Assembly (NCBI RefSeq): GCF_022829465.1
Contig: NZ_JAKSXZ010000106.1
Coordinates: forward strand, 1-64,000
Direction of reading: 5' to 3'
Length of the DNA stretch: 64,000 bases
Origin: Methylobacterium sp. J-067
GTDB taxonomy: Bacteria; Pseudomonadota; Alphaproteobacteria; Rhizobiales; Beijerinckiaceae
The position numbers and the translations under genes were made by a program. Each line of letters begins with the position of its first letter. Positions within the stretch are counted from its first letter, which is position 1. Below are positions 50,526-60,461 of this stretch, in pieces. Under the pieces are notes generated by a model. The model was not told the origin of the DNA. It searched no databases and worked only from the letters and a program-made list of their open reading frames with translations.

Positions 50526-50990
50526 ATGGTAGACGCGTCGCAGGGCTCTTCGAGCGGACAGGGCTTCATTCCCCAGGCTCCCGCTTCGGCACCTCCGCCT
50601 CCTCCCGCACCCGTCGCTCCACCGCCTGCCGCCGGCTCCGCCGCGGCCCCGATGACCGCCATCTCCGCCAACCAGCTCTTCGACCAGCTCGCCCGGATCG
50701 AGGACAAGACCTCGCGCATCGAGGACAAGTACGCCCGCTCGGAGGCGCTGCTGTCCCGCGTCGAGGACAAGGTCGAAGGCGCCACCGGCCGGATGAACGA
50801 GGCTGCCCGCCAATCCGACCTCGCCGCCTTGCGCAACGAGGTGCGTGGCCTCGCCGAGCGCACCCGCCGCCTGCCGGGAACCGGCGCCCTCGTCCTCACC
50901 GCCGTCATCACCGCCGTGCTGACGGTCGCGCTGATGGTGGCGCTCCAGCGCTTCAACCTCGACCAGCTGCTGCCGCCGCGCGCCGGCTGA
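50526..50990 (+). CDS. uncharacterised coiled-coil tail-anchored membrane protein
   Basis: 154 residues. A Pro/Ala-rich N-terminal third (residues 15-45) is followed by [43 protein letters not shown], with repeated RxEDK units giving a coiled coil. A strong C-terminal membrane helix ([22 protein letters not shown]) ends in a short basic tail. No enzyme motif is present. It sits in the operon between gap and pgk, an unusual place. It might anchor a complex at the inner membrane, but that is speculation. No family is recognised. Confidence 0.75.
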   Translation: MVDASQGSSSGQGFIPQAPASAPPPPPAPVAPPPAAGSAAAPMTAISANQLFDQLARIEDKTSRIEDKYARSEALLSRVEDKVEGATGRMNEAARQSDLAALRNEVRGLAERTRRLPGTGALVLTAVITAVLTVALMVALQRFNLDQLLPPRAG

Positions 50991-51027
50991 TCCCGCCTTT
51001 CTGTCTTCCGACCCCTCAAAGGACCCT

Positions 51028-52230
51028 ATGAGCGCCTTCCGCACCCTCGACGATGCCGGTTCGCTTCAGGGGAAGCGCGTGCTCCTGCGCGTCGACCTGA
51101 ACGTGCCCATGGACAACGGCCGCGTCACCGACGCGACGCGGATCGAGCGGGTCGTCCCGACCATCCGCGAGATCGCCGGCAAGGGCGCGAAGGTGGTGCT
51201 GCTCGCGCATTTCGGCCGCCCGAAGGGCAAGCGCGAGGCCAAGGATTCCCTTGAGCCGGTGGTGCCGGCCCTGTCGAAGGCGCTGGGCCAGCCGGTCGCC
51301 TTCGCCTCGGACTGCATCGGCGATCCGGCGGCCCAGGCCGTCGCCGCGATGAAGGACGGCGACGTGCTCCTGCTGGAGAACACCCGCTACCATGCGGGCG
51401 AGGAGAAGAACGAGGCGGGCTTCGCCGACGCGCTGGCCGCCAACGGCGACATCTACGTCAACGAGGCGTTCTCGGCCGCCCACCGCGCCCATGCCTCGAC
51501 GGAGGGCCTCGCTCACCGCCTGCCGGCCTATGCCGGCCGCGAGATGCAGGCCGAACTCGACGCCCTCACCAAGGGCCTGGAATCCCCCCAGCGCCCGGTC
51601 ATCGCCCTCGTCGGCGGCGCCAAGGTGTCGTCCAAGATCGACCTCCTCGAAAACCTCGTCGCCAAGGTCGACATGCTGGTGATCGGCGGCGGCATGGCCA
51701 ACACCTTCCTGCACGCGCAGGGCAAGGGCGTGGGCAAGTCCCTCTGCGAGAAGGACCTCGCCGAGACCGCGACCCGCATCCTCGCCGCCGCCGAGAAGGC
51801 CGGCTGCCGGATCATCCTGCCGGTCGATGCCGTCTCGGCCTCCGAGTTCAAGGCGAACGCGGCCCACGAGACCGTCCCGGTCGATGCCGTGCCGGAGACC
51901 GGCATGATCCTCGATGCCGGCCCGCAATCGGTCGCGGAGATCAACGCCGCCATCGACGTCGCGAAGACCCTCGTCTGGAACGGCCCGCTCGGCGCCTTCG
52001 AGCTCACCCCCTTCGACGCAGCGACCGTCGCGGCGGCCCGGCATGCGGCCGAGCGCACCGAGGCGGGCCAGTTGGTCTCGGTGGCGGGCGGCGGCGACAC
52101 CGTGGCCGCACTCAACCACGCTGGCGTCGGCCAGACCTTCACCTACGTCTCGACGGCAGGCGGCGCCTTCCTCGAATGGCTGGAGGGCAAGGCCCTTCCG
52201 GGCGTCGAGGCGCTGCGCGCCAAGGGCTGA
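51028..52230 (+). CDS. pgk: phosphoglycerate kinase
   Basis: 400 residues, full length. [20 protein letters not shown] is the substrate-binding start. The region then includes [27 protein letters not shown] and [14 protein letters not shown]. The second lobe has [31 protein letters not shown], and ends [16 protein letters not shown]. It transfers phosphate between 1,3-bisphosphoglycerate and ADP. It follows the coiled-coil protein gene by 37 bp. Confidence 0.98.
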   Translation: MSAFRTLDDAGSLQGKRVLLRVDLNVPMDNGRVTDATRIERVVPTIREIAGKGAKVVLLAHFGRPKGKREAKDSLEPVVPALSKALGQPVAFASDCIGDPAAQAVAAMKDGDVLLLENTRYHAGEEKNEAGFADALAANGDIYVNEAFSAAHRAHASTEGLAHRLPAYAGREMQAELDALTKGLESPQRPVIALVGGAKVSSKIDLLENLVAKVDMLVIGGGMANTFLHAQGKGVGKSLCEKDLAETATRILAAAEKAGCRIILPVDAVSASEFKANAAHETVPVDAVPETGMILDAGPQSVAEINAAIDVAKTLVWNGPLGAFELTPFDAATVAAARHAAERTEAGQLVSVAGGGDTVAALNHAGVGQTFTYVSTAGGAFLEWLEGKALPGVEALRAKG

Positions 52231-52241
52231 ACTGGAATTTC

Positions 52242-52257
52242 ACGCCCTCACGGGCGT
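52242..52257 (+). terminator. short hairpin between pgk and fba
   Basis: ACGCCC (52242-52247), loop TCAC, then GGGCGT (52252-52257) and TT. The stem is only 6 bp and the U tract is two residues, so at most it is a partial terminator or mRNA end stabiliser within the operon. Confidence 0.35.
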
Positions 52258-52293
52258 TTGCATCGCGACACATCGAACGGGAAGGCGGACACC

Positions 52294-53364
52294 ATGGCAC
52301 GGATCACCCTGAGGCAGCTCCTCGACCACGCCGCCGAGCATGAATACGGCGTGCCGGCCTTCAATCTGAATAACATGGAGCAGGGGCTCGCCATCATGGC
52401 GGCCGCCGACGCCACCGATTCGCCGGTCATCCTGCAGGCGAGCCGGGGCGCCCGCGCCTATGCGAACGACATCGTGCTGGCCAAGCTGATCGATGGTCTC
52501 GTCGAGATCTACCCGCACATCCCGGTCTGCATGCACCTCGACCACGGGAACAACGAGGCGACCTGCGCCACCGCCATCCAGTACGGCTTCACCTCCGTGA
52601 TGATGGACGGCTCGCTCAAGGCTGACGGCAAGACCCCGGCCGACTACACCTACAACGTCGAGATCACCCGCAACGTCACCCAGATGGCCCATTGGGCCGG
52701 CGTCTCGGTGGAAGGCGAACTCGGCGTGCTCGGCTCGCTGGAGAGCGGCCAGGGCGAGGCCGAGGACGGCCACGGCGCCGAGGGCACTCTCTCCCACGAC
52801 CAGCTCCTCACCGACCCGGAAGAGGCGGTGAAGTTCGTGCAGGCGACCAAGGTCGATGCGCTGGCCGTCGCGATGGGCACCAGCCACGGCGCCTACAAGT
52901 TCACCCGCCAGCCCGACGGCGACGTGTTGGCCATGAACGTGATCGAGGAGATCCACCGCCGCCTGCCGACGACCCACCTCGTCATGCACGGCTCGTCCTC
53001 GGTGCCGCAGGACCTGCAGGACATTATCAACCAGTACGGCGGCCAGATGAAGCCGACCTGGGGCGTGCCGGTCGAGGAGATCCAGCGCGGCATCAAGCAC
53101 GGCGTGCGCAAGATCAACATCGACACCGACAACCGGATGGCCATGACCGGCCAGATCCGCAAGGTGCTCACCGAGAACCCCTCGGAGTTCGACCCGCGCA
53201 AGTACCTCAAGCCCGCCATGGACGCGATGACGAAGCTCTGCCGGCAGCGCTTCGAGGAGTTCAACACGGCGGGCCAGGGCTCGAAGATCCGTCCGATCTC
53301 CGTGGCCGAAATGGCCAAGCGTTATGCCAACGGCTCCCTCGACCCGAAGATCGGGGCGCAGTAA
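52294..53364 (+). CDS. fba: class II fructose-1,6-bisphosphate aldolase
   Basis: 356 residues. It is a zinc-dependent aldolase: [13 protein letters not shown], the zinc/catalytic motif [20 protein letters not shown], the loop [21 protein letters not shown] and MHGSSSVPQ, then [12 protein letters not shown]. The insert [19 protein letters not shown] and length fit the CbbA-type (Calvin-associated) group rather than E. coli FbaA. It condenses triose phosphates in gluconeogenesis and pentose regeneration. Confidence 0.97.
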   Translation: MARITLRQLLDHAAEHEYGVPAFNLNNMEQGLAIMAAADATDSPVILQASRGARAYANDIVLAKLIDGLVEIYPHIPVCMHLDHGNNEATCATAIQYGFTSVMMDGSLKADGKTPADYTYNVEITRNVTQMAHWAGVSVEGELGVLGSLESGQGEAEDGHGAEGTLSHDQLLTDPEEAVKFVQATKVDALAVAMGTSHGAYKFTRQPDGDVLAMNVIEEIHRRLPTTHLVMHGSSSVPQDLQDIINQYGGQMKPTWGVPVEEIQRGIKHGVRKINIDTDNRMAMTGQIRKVLTENPSEFDPRKYLKPAMDAMTKLCRQRFEEFNTAGQGSKIRPISVAEMAKRYANGSLDPKIGAQ

Positions 53365-53397
53365 GCGAAGGCGGTTTCAGCCTCGCATCCAGGGCCC

Positions 53398-54051
53398 ATG
53401 GTCGATCAACGTCTCGCTCTCCTCGGTCCCCACGGCCTCGACGCCGCGGGGGCCGAGGCTCTCCTGCCCGCCCTTGAGGCCGCCTGCGCCGCAGGCGACG
53501 TCGCGGCGGTGATCCTGCGGCTCGCCCCCGCCGACGAGCGGGCGCTGACCGCCCTCGTGAAGCGCACCGCCGCCATCACCCAGGCGCGGGAGGCCGCCCT
53601 GGTCATCGCCTGCCCCGGCTTCGCGGGCGACCTTGTGCAGGTCGCCGCACGGGGCGGCGCCGACGGTGTCCACCTCGACAAGCCCCGCGACCCCGCGAGC
53701 GACCTCGGCGACCTGCGGTCCCGCCTGAAGGATGGGCGCATCCTCGGGACCGGCGGGCTCGAATCGAAGCACATCGCCATGGAAGCCGGCGAGGCGGGCG
53801 TCGATTACCTCATGTTCGGCGGCCTCTACCCGGACGGCGCCGCGCCGGATTCCGAAACCGTGCTGGCGCGGGCCGGCTGGTGGGCCGAGATCTTCGAGAC
53901 GCCCTGCGTGGCCGTCGCCGCGACGGAGCCGGAGCTGCCCGCGCTCGTGGAGACCGGCGCCGAGTTCGTCGGGCTCGAGAGCGCGCTCTGGCTGTCCGAT
54001 CCGTCCGTCGTCGCACGGGCTCAGGCCCTCATCGGAGCGCAGGCCGGATGA
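53398..54051 (+). CDS. ThiE-like TIM-barrel protein with degenerate phosphate motifs
   Basis: 217 residues. The general outline follows thiamine phosphate synthase: ALVIACPGFAGDLVQVAARGGADGVHL, then ILGTGGLESKHIAMEAGEAGVDYLMFGGLYPDG and ESALWLSDPSVVARAQAL. ThiE normally has GVHLGQ-x-D after the GADGVHL strand and a G-P-x-F/Y-P-T-x-T-K pyrophosphate loop. Here the first reads HLDKPRD and the second GGLYPDGAAPDSET, so key residues are missing. It is 33 bp after fba and overlaps the following gene by 4 bp (ATGA). It is probably a diverged protein with a different role. Confidence 0.7.
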   Translation: MVDQRLALLGPHGLDAAGAEALLPALEAACAAGDVAAVILRLAPADERALTALVKRTAAITQAREAALVIACPGFAGDLVQVAARGGADGVHLDKPRDPASDLGDLRSRLKDGRILGTGGLESKHIAMEAGEAGVDYLMFGGLYPDGAAPDSETVLARAGWWAEIFETPCVAVAATEPELPALVETGAEFVGLESALWLSDPSVVARAQALIGAQAG

Positions 54052-55064
54052 GGATGCGCGCCCTCGCCCTCGCCGCCCTCCTGATCGCCCAGGGGCCGGC
54101 CCACGCCGCCTCGGTCGTCGATCCGAAGGCCACCGAGGTGCCCCCCGCCGACAAGAAGCCGTCGCGGGAATTGCCGACGCCCTACACGCCGAACTACAGC
54201 GGCGGCGCCGTACCCCCGGTGAGCGGCCAGCCGCCGGATTTCGCCTACGGCGCCTACCAGCGCGGCCAGTACGTGACCGCTTTCCGCGAGGCGACCAAGC
54301 GCATCGAGGCCAACCCCAAGGATTCGGCGGCGATGACGCTGCTCGGGGAATTGTACAACCAGGGGCTCGGCGTTCCGCAGAACCCGGTGAAGGCGGCCGA
54401 CTGGTACAAGCTCGCCGCCGCGCAGAAGGACCCGGCGGCGATGTCCTCGCTCGGCCTGATGGCCCTCGACGGACGCGGCGTGGCGCGCGACCCCAAGGCC
54501 GGGCGGCGCTGGCTCGAACAGGCCGCCGCCATCGGCTCGCCGGCCGCTTCATACAATCTCGGGTTGATCCTGATCGGCACCGGCCTGCCCGCCGACGAGG
54601 CCGAGGCCGCCAAGCAGTTCCGCAAGGCCGCCGACGCGGAGCTCGGGCCGGCGCAGCACGATCTCGGCGTGCTCTACCTGCAGGGGCGCGGGGTGCCGAA
54701 GGACCCGACCGAGGCGGCCTCGTGGTTCCGCCGCTCGGCCGACAACGGCGACCTCGCGGGCGAGGTCGAGTTCGCGATCCTGCTGTTCAACGGGACGGGC
54801 GTGCCGAAGGACGAGCGGGCGGCGGCCCGCTACTTCCTGCATGCGGCCAAGCGCGGCAACGCCATCGCGCAGAATCGCGTCGCCCGCCTCTACGCCTCGG
54901 GGCGCGGCCTGCCGAAGAACCTCGTGGAGGCGGCCGCCTGGAACCTCGCCGCTGCCGGGCAGGGCCTGTCCGATGCGTGGCTGGACCAAGCCGTCGCCGG
55001 CCTCTCCACGGAGGAGAAGGCGCGGGCGGAACGGCTCGGCAACGACCGGATCGAGGCACAGTAG
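54048..55064 (+). CDS. secreted Sel1-repeat protein
   Basis: 338 residues. A signal peptide ends near AHAAS (residue 22). A proline-rich stretch precedes at least five Sel1-like repeats (for example ALLGELYNQGLGVPQNPVKAADWYKLAA-type units ending in AxGxxxA, through GVLYLQGRGVPKDPTEAASWFRRSAD, to VARLYASGRGLPKNLVEAAAWNLAAAG). The repeats form a superhelix for protein contacts, likely in the periplasm. Its ATG overlaps the previous stop, so it is coupled to the ThiE-like gene. Role unknown. Confidence 0.88.
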   Translation: MRMRALALAALLIAQGPAHAASVVDPKATEVPPADKKPSRELPTPYTPNYSGGAVPPVSGQPPDFAYGAYQRGQYVTAFREATKRIEANPKDSAAMTLLGELYNQGLGVPQNPVKAADWYKLAAAQKDPAAMSSLGLMALDGRGVARDPKAGRRWLEQAAAIGSPAASYNLGLILIGTGLPADEAEAAKQFRKAADAELGPAQHDLGVLYLQGRGVPKDPTEAASWFRRSADNGDLAGEVEFAILLFNGTGVPKDERAAARYFLHAAKRGNAIAQNRVARLYASGRGLPKNLVEAAAWNLAAAGQGLSDAWLDQAVAGLSTEEKARAERLGNDRIEAQ

Positions 55065-55065
55065 G

Positions 55066-55509
55066 TCAGGCTTCGGCCTTCGACCAATCCACCCCGGCTT
55101 CCAACTCCGGCAGGAGGACGACGCTCTCCTGCTCGTTCGGATCGGTGCGGGCGATCACCGCCACCACCGGTTCGGTCGCGCTGCGGTTGTAGGGCAGGTG
55201 CGGGACGTTCGCGGCGATGTAGACGAACTCCCCCGCCCCCGCGATGGCGTGGTGTTCCAGCCGCTCGCCCCAGAAGCAGCCCGACACGCCCTTCAGGACG
55301 TGGATTGCCGTCTCGTGCGCCTCGTGCTTGTGGGCGTGGGCGCGCTCGCCGGGGGCGATCTCCAGCAACTGCATGTGCAGCGCCCTGGCGCCCACCGCCT
55401 CCGCCGAGATGGCGTGGCGGTAGAGGTGGCCCTGCTTGCCCCGGAAGGGCGCACCCTCCCGCACCACCATGAGGCCGGCTCGTTCGCTCACCTGTTCCTC
55501 CCGCTGCAA
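55066..55509 (-). CDS. cupin-domain protein
   Basis: 147 residues; a GTG at about residue 7 (VSERAG) could also be the start. The double-stranded beta-helix motif 1 is GERAHAHKHEAHETAIHVLKG, with the HxH and E metal ligands, and motif 2 is GEFVYIAANVPHLPYN with the last His. It would bind one metal ion. The same cupin type is found beside aldehyde/alcohol oxidation genes. The enzymatic role is unknown. It converges on the Sel1 gene with a 1-bp gap. Confidence 0.85.
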   Translation of the reverse strand: MQREEQVSERAGLMVVREGAPFRGKQGHLYRHAISAEAVGARALHMQLLEIAPGERAHAHKHEAHETAIHVLKGVSGCFWGERLEHHAIAGAGEFVYIAANVPHLPYNRSATEPVVAVIARTDPNEQESVVLLPELEAGVDWSKAEA

Positions 55510-55523
55510 TCAGCGGCAGGACA

Positions 55524-55949
55524 TCACAACCGGCACGCGCCGCCAAGCGCGTCGTTCTCGGCTTGGGTGAAGAGACGCGAGCGGATGTGGAAGCGCTTCT
55601 CGCGGCCGTTCTCCAGAGAGAACATGCCGCCCCGGCCGGGCACCACGTCGAGCATGATGTGGGTGTGCTTCCAGACCTCGAACTGCGAGCGGGAGATGAA
55701 GAAATCCGCCCCGCCGACCTGGCCGAGATGGACGTCGCCGTCGCCGACGATGAAGTCGCCGACCGGATAGCACATCGGCGAGGAGCCGTCGCAGCAGCCG
55801 CCCGACTGGTGGAACATCACCGGCCCGTACTCGCCCTTCAATTCCTCGATCAGCGCCAGGGCCACGGGCGTCGCGGTGACCCGCAGCGGCGTCCCGTCCG
55901 CGCCGGTCTGTTCGGCGGTGGTGGCCTCGACCGTCTCCGTGGCGCTCAT
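55524..55949 (-). CDS. DUF779 protein, partner of aldehyde dehydrogenase
   Basis: 141 residues. The DUF779 signature HQSGGCCDGSSPMCYP has three conserved Cys. It is followed by VGDGDVHLGQVGGADFFISRSQFEVWKHTHIMLDVVPGRGGMFSLENGREKRF. DUF779 genes nearly always lie next to an ExaC/AldB-type aldehyde dehydrogenase, as here (131 bp downstream). The biochemical function is not established. A hairpin at 56023-56048 separates it from the dehydrogenase. Confidence 0.9.
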   Translation of the reverse strand: MSATETVEATTAEQTGADGTPLRVTATPVALALIEELKGEYGPVMFHQSGGCCDGSSPMCYPVGDFIVGDGDVHLGQVGGADFFISRSQFEVWKHTHIMLDVVPGRGGMFSLENGREKRFHIRSRLFTQAENDALGGACRL

Positions 55950-56022
55950 GCGCTCCTCCCGTTTGTTGGTTCCGGTGGGATCTATGGCCGTCAGGTGGGG
56001 GCGGCGAGCCCCGGACGCAAAG

Positions 56023-56048
56023 AGGCCCCGGCCGAATGACCGGGGCCT
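56023..56048 (-). terminator. hairpin after the aldehyde dehydrogenase gene
   Basis: AGGCCCCGG (56023-56031) pairs perfectly with CCGGGGCCT (56040-56048), loop CCGAATGA. On the minus strand it is followed by CTTTGCG, a short U tract. It may reduce read-through from the dehydrogenase gene to the DUF779 and cupin genes. Confidence 0.6.
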
Positions 56049-56079
56049 AAGGCAGTCTCGGGGGGAGACTCGGCGAGGC

Positions 56080-57603
<1,524 letters not shown>

Positions 57604-57800
57604 GGGCGTACTCCCTGGGTTGGGCCCGGCCTCACGGACCGCAGCTCGTTGATTCGGCCCCCTTGAGGGGATCCGTGCCGCGTCCCTCGGCTCCGGGCTC
57701 TAGCCAATGTCAGATGGCCGCTCGAAGCAAGATGGACTTTTGGCCGATGCTCCCGACACAGGAGCTTACGCCTGCCGCGAACCCCTGGCGACCCCGCCCC

Positions 57801-58148
57801 TCACGCCGCCAGGGCGAAGGGCAGGCAGGCCGCCGCGAGGGGCAGGGCGGCCAGCGCCGCCGGCCGCAGCCAGCCCGGCCGATAGGTGAGACACAGGGCC
57901 ACTCCCAAAGCCGCCGCCGTGATGGCGCCCGTGGCCTGGACCGGCCCGAAATTCCAGCCGTCGAGGGCGATGGCGGCCGCGAAGGACAGGACGATTCCCG
58001 CCCAGCCCACCGCGCGCAGGGGCCGCACGCGCCCGCGCGGCACCGGCCCCCGCAGCGCGACGCGGTGATGCCTGTCGAGGCTGAGGGCCAGAGCCGCCAT
58101 CCCGGCGAAGGCCAAGGCGGCGCACAGGAGGAGGCCGGCCGCGCTCAC
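57801..58148 (-). CDS. DUF3325 small membrane protein
   Basis: 115 residues from GTG 58148, overlapping the stop of the PepSY gene (GTGA). The order is helix 1 (LLLCAALAFAGMAALALSL), DRHHRVALRG, helix 2 (LRAVGWAGIVLSFAAAIAL), WNFGPVQATGAITAAALGVALCLTY and a final helix. The DRHxxxxxG and ALDGWNFG patterns resemble DUF3325, which occurs after PepSY and DUF3649 genes in iron-siderophore operons. Function unknown. It is the last gene of the three-gene unit. Confidence 0.7.
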   Translation of the reverse strand: MSAAGLLLCAALAFAGMAALALSLDRHHRVALRGPVPRGRVRPLRAVGWAGIVLSFAAAIALDGWNFGPVQATGAITAAALGVALCLTYRPGWLRPAALAALPLAAACLPFALAA

Positions 58149-59659
58149 GCCTCGGCCACTCGCGACGCGGCCCGTCTCGCAAGCGCCGAAGGGGGCCGTG
58201 CGGCCGTCCGCGCCGCGACGATCAGCAGGGCTCCCACGAGGAGCATCGCGATGTCGAAGGGCACGAAGCGCGGCTCGCCGATCAAGGCGAGGTCGGCCGG
58301 GACGATGGCGACGAAGGTCGCGGCGGCGAGGCCGAGGGTCAGCGGCCAGGCGAGGCGGCGCGGCGCCAGGGCGCCTGCGAGCGCCACGACGCCCCAGGCA
58401 CCGAAGAACAGCCCGACCTCCCACGAGGCCCGTGCGGCGAGGTCGGGGGGGAGCAGCCGGTTGGCGAGGAAGAACGCGGCGATCCCGGCGGGCAGGCCGG
58501 CGATGGTCCCGACATTCAGGATCCGCACGAGCCGCAGGCCGAAGCCCTCCGGGGCCGCACCCTTCGGCGCCCGCGCCACGGTCCAGAGCACGAGGCCGGA
58601 CGCCACGGTCGCGGCACCGAGGAGCCCGCACAGGAAGAACAGGACCCGCAGGGCATGCGAGGCGAAATGCGCCTCGTGCAGGCCGTACATCACGGTCGCG
58701 GTGCGCGTCGCCGGCCCGGCCGGCAGGTTGCGCGCGAGTTCGGCGCCCGTCACCGCGTCGTAGGCGATCTGCGGATGGAGATGGGGGAGGCCGTGCGGCT
58801 CCTCGAATACCGCGCTCACCGTCGCGGCGGCGTCACCCGGCGAGGAGACCATCAGCGCTTCCGGCAGCTCCCCGCCGTCCTTTTCGGCGATGCGGACGAT
58901 CTCCCCCAGGGGAAGCCCTTCGGCGGCGGTGCCGGCCGGCATCCGCCCCTTGGGCATCAGCCCCGCCTCGACGTAAAACTGGGGTGCCTCGTCGTGATAG
59001 GCCGCCTGCAGACCCCAAGGCATCAGCATCGGCCCCAGGGTCATAAGGCCCGTGTAGGTGATCATCAGGTGGAAGGGCAGCGCCAGCACGCCGAACAGGT
59101 TGTGCGCGTCGAGCCACGCCCGCTGCCGCGAGCGGTCGGGCCGGAAGGTGAAGAAGTCGACGAAGATCCGCCGATGGGTGACGATGCCGGAGATGAGCGC
59201 GATCAGCAGCACCATCGCGCAGGCGCCGACGATCCAGCGCCCCACGAGGGGCGGCAGCGCCAATTCGAAATGGAAGCGGTAGAGGAATTCGCCCGCCTGC
59301 GTGTCGCGGGCGCTGGTCGGCGCGCCGGTCGTGGGATCGAGGAGGGCGTGGTGGAATGGGCCGGCGAAGCTCTTCCACCAATAGACCTCGGTCAGCGGCT
59401 GGTCCGGCTTCGGCAGCTTCACGAGCCAGCCACCGGAATCGGGGGACTGCCGGGCGAGGAAGCCCGCCGCCGCCGTCGCGGATTGGGCCGGATCGATCAC
59501 GGTCTCCCGCAACTCGGGCCGCATCCAGCGGGAGATGTCGTCCTTGTAGTAGCTCGCCGTGCCCGTCACGAAGACCGCGAACAGCACCCAGCCGACGACG
59601 AGCCCGGCCCAGGTGTGCAGCCACGCCATCGCGGGGCGGAAACGCTTGGGCTCGCTCAT
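58145..59659 (-). CDS. PepSY-associated membrane protein (putative ferric-siderophore reductase)
   Basis: 504 residues. The first membrane helix carries AMAWLHTWAGLVVGWVLFAVFVTGTASYYKDDISRWM, the start of the PepSY_TM family. The large periplasmic segment follows (about 45-190), then HRRIFVDFFTFRPDRSRQRAWLDAHNLFGVLALPFHLMITYTGLM with paired His that can bind haem. Later helices include MYGLHEAHFASHALRVLFFLCGLLG, again with His. The family (FoxB/PiuB-like) is linked to iron release from siderophores at the inner membrane. It overlaps its neighbours on both sides by 4 bp. Confidence 0.87.
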   Translation of the reverse strand: MSEPKRFRPAMAWLHTWAGLVVGWVLFAVFVTGTASYYKDDISRWMRPELRETVIDPAQSATAAAGFLARQSPDSGGWLVKLPKPDQPLTEVYWWKSFAGPFHHALLDPTTGAPTSARDTQAGEFLYRFHFELALPPLVGRWIVGACAMVLLIALISGIVTHRRIFVDFFTFRPDRSRQRAWLDAHNLFGVLALPFHLMITYTGLMTLGPMLMPWGLQAAYHDEAPQFYVEAGLMPKGRMPAGTAAEGLPLGEIVRIAEKDGGELPEALMVSSPGDAAATVSAVFEEPHGLPHLHPQIAYDAVTGAELARNLPAGPATRTATVMYGLHEAHFASHALRVLFFLCGLLGAATVASGLVLWTVARAPKGAAPEGFGLRLVRILNVGTIAGLPAGIAAFFLANRLLPPDLAARASWEVGLFFGAWGVVALAGALAPRRLAWPLTLGLAAATFVAIVPADLALIGEPRFVPFDIAMLLVGALLIVAARTAARPPSALARRAASRVAEA

Positions 59660-60006
59660 GCCGGCACCCCCGCCGAGAAACCGCCCGCCAGCCACAGGCA
59701 GGCCGTGAGGATTGCCACCGTTCCCAGGATGCCGATGGCGGCCCGGCTGAGGGTCGCGGCGGCGAAGACGAAGACGACGGCCCCGGCCATCACCGCGAAG
59801 CTCGCGAGCATCGTTGTCGAGACCGCTTCCGCCCGCGACAGGGGCAGCGTCACGGCGCCGAGGGCGGTGGCGAGGGCGGCCACCGCGTAGCCGCCGAACG
59901 CCGCCAGGGCGACCCGGCCCGCGACGGCGAGGCGCCCGCGCCAATCCGATCCGCTGCGGGACGGCGAATCGCGGGAGGCGTCGAGAGGTGGCGAGTCGCT
60001 GGCCAT
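59656..60006 (-). CDS. DUF3649 iron-uptake-associated membrane protein
   Basis: 116 residues from ATG 60006. A 30-residue polar N-terminus is followed by membrane helices AVAGRVALAAFGGYAVAALATALGAV, TTMLASFAVMAGAVVFVFAAATL and IGILGTVAILTACLWLAG. The helices and spacing match DUF3649, often annotated iron transporter, which precedes PepSY genes in siderophore operons. Its own role is unknown. It leads the unit and lies 45 bp from an ICE-like box at 60051-60067. Confidence 0.8.
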   Translation of the reverse strand: MASDSPPLDASRDSPSRSGSDWRGRLAVAGRVALAAFGGYAVAALATALGAVTLPLSRAEAVSTTMLASFAVMAGAVVFVFAAATLSRAAIGILGTVAILTACLWLAGGFSAGVPA

Positions 60007-60050
60007 GGCGTCGGGTAGCAGCGGCCGGCGACGCTCGGCAATCGCTATCT

Positions 60051-60067
60051 TTCGGAACGATTCCAAC
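60051..60067. promoter_or_regulatory. degenerate ICE-like inverted repeat before the PepSY unit
   Basis: TTCGGAA-CGA-TTCCAAC. It has a perfect GGAA/TTCC core with 3-bp spacer, the same geometry as the ICE boxes at 33234-33269, and about 10 of 14 positions fit TTTAGAAnnnTTCTAAA. It is just upstream of the iron-related DUF3649-PepSY-DUF3325 unit. Confidence 0.4.
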
Positions 60068-60111
60068 AAGGCGCCAAGCACTTGGCCCGTCTCGAAGGAA
60101 TCGGTTCGCGC

Positions 60112-60360
60112 TCAGCGGCTGCTGGCGCCGCGCCCCGTGCGCTGAACCCCGGCGGCGGCGGCCGAGGCGCTGGGCGGGAGGGCCGTCGCGGCGGGATTTT
60201 CACCGGAGGGGGCGCCGGACGTGGCGACGGGAGCGGTGCCCGTGTTCGTCTCGCGGCCGGTGGCGTAGCCGGCGTTCACGCCCGCGTAGAAGCCGGTGAA
60301 ATCCTCGGCCCGGGCCGGAAGGGCGGCGAGGAGGAGAAAGAGCGGCAGGCGGCGGATCAT
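60112..60360 (-). CDS. small secreted protein of unknown function
   Basis: 82 residues. A clear signal peptide (MIRRLPLFLLLAALPARA) would leave a mature protein starting EDFTGFYAGVNAGYATG. That opening is the usual first strand of alphaproteobacterial outer-membrane beta-barrel (Omp25-like) porins. The remainder is a disordered Ala/Pro/Ser-rich tail of 50 residues, so no barrel is present. It could be a truncated porin-like gene or a true short secreted protein. It lies 105 bp upstream of the DUF3649 gene. Confidence 0.65.
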   Translation of the reverse strand: MIRRLPLFLLLAALPARAEDFTGFYAGVNAGYATGRETNTGTAPVATSGAPSGENPAATALPPSASAAAAGVQRTGRGASSR

Positions 60361-60461
60361 GCGGAACCCAGCGCGTGAAACGGAAACGGCGGCCCGTGGG
60401 GACCGCCGTTTCGAACCTGTCGTAGCATCGCGGCGACAGAGAGGCGCCGCGAAACCCGAAC

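Noticed and set aside
57604..57800. Sigma54 promoter for the ExaC-type dehydrogenase
   Set aside because: No GG-N10-GC element with TGGCAC/TTGC similarity and correct spacing was found on the minus strand.
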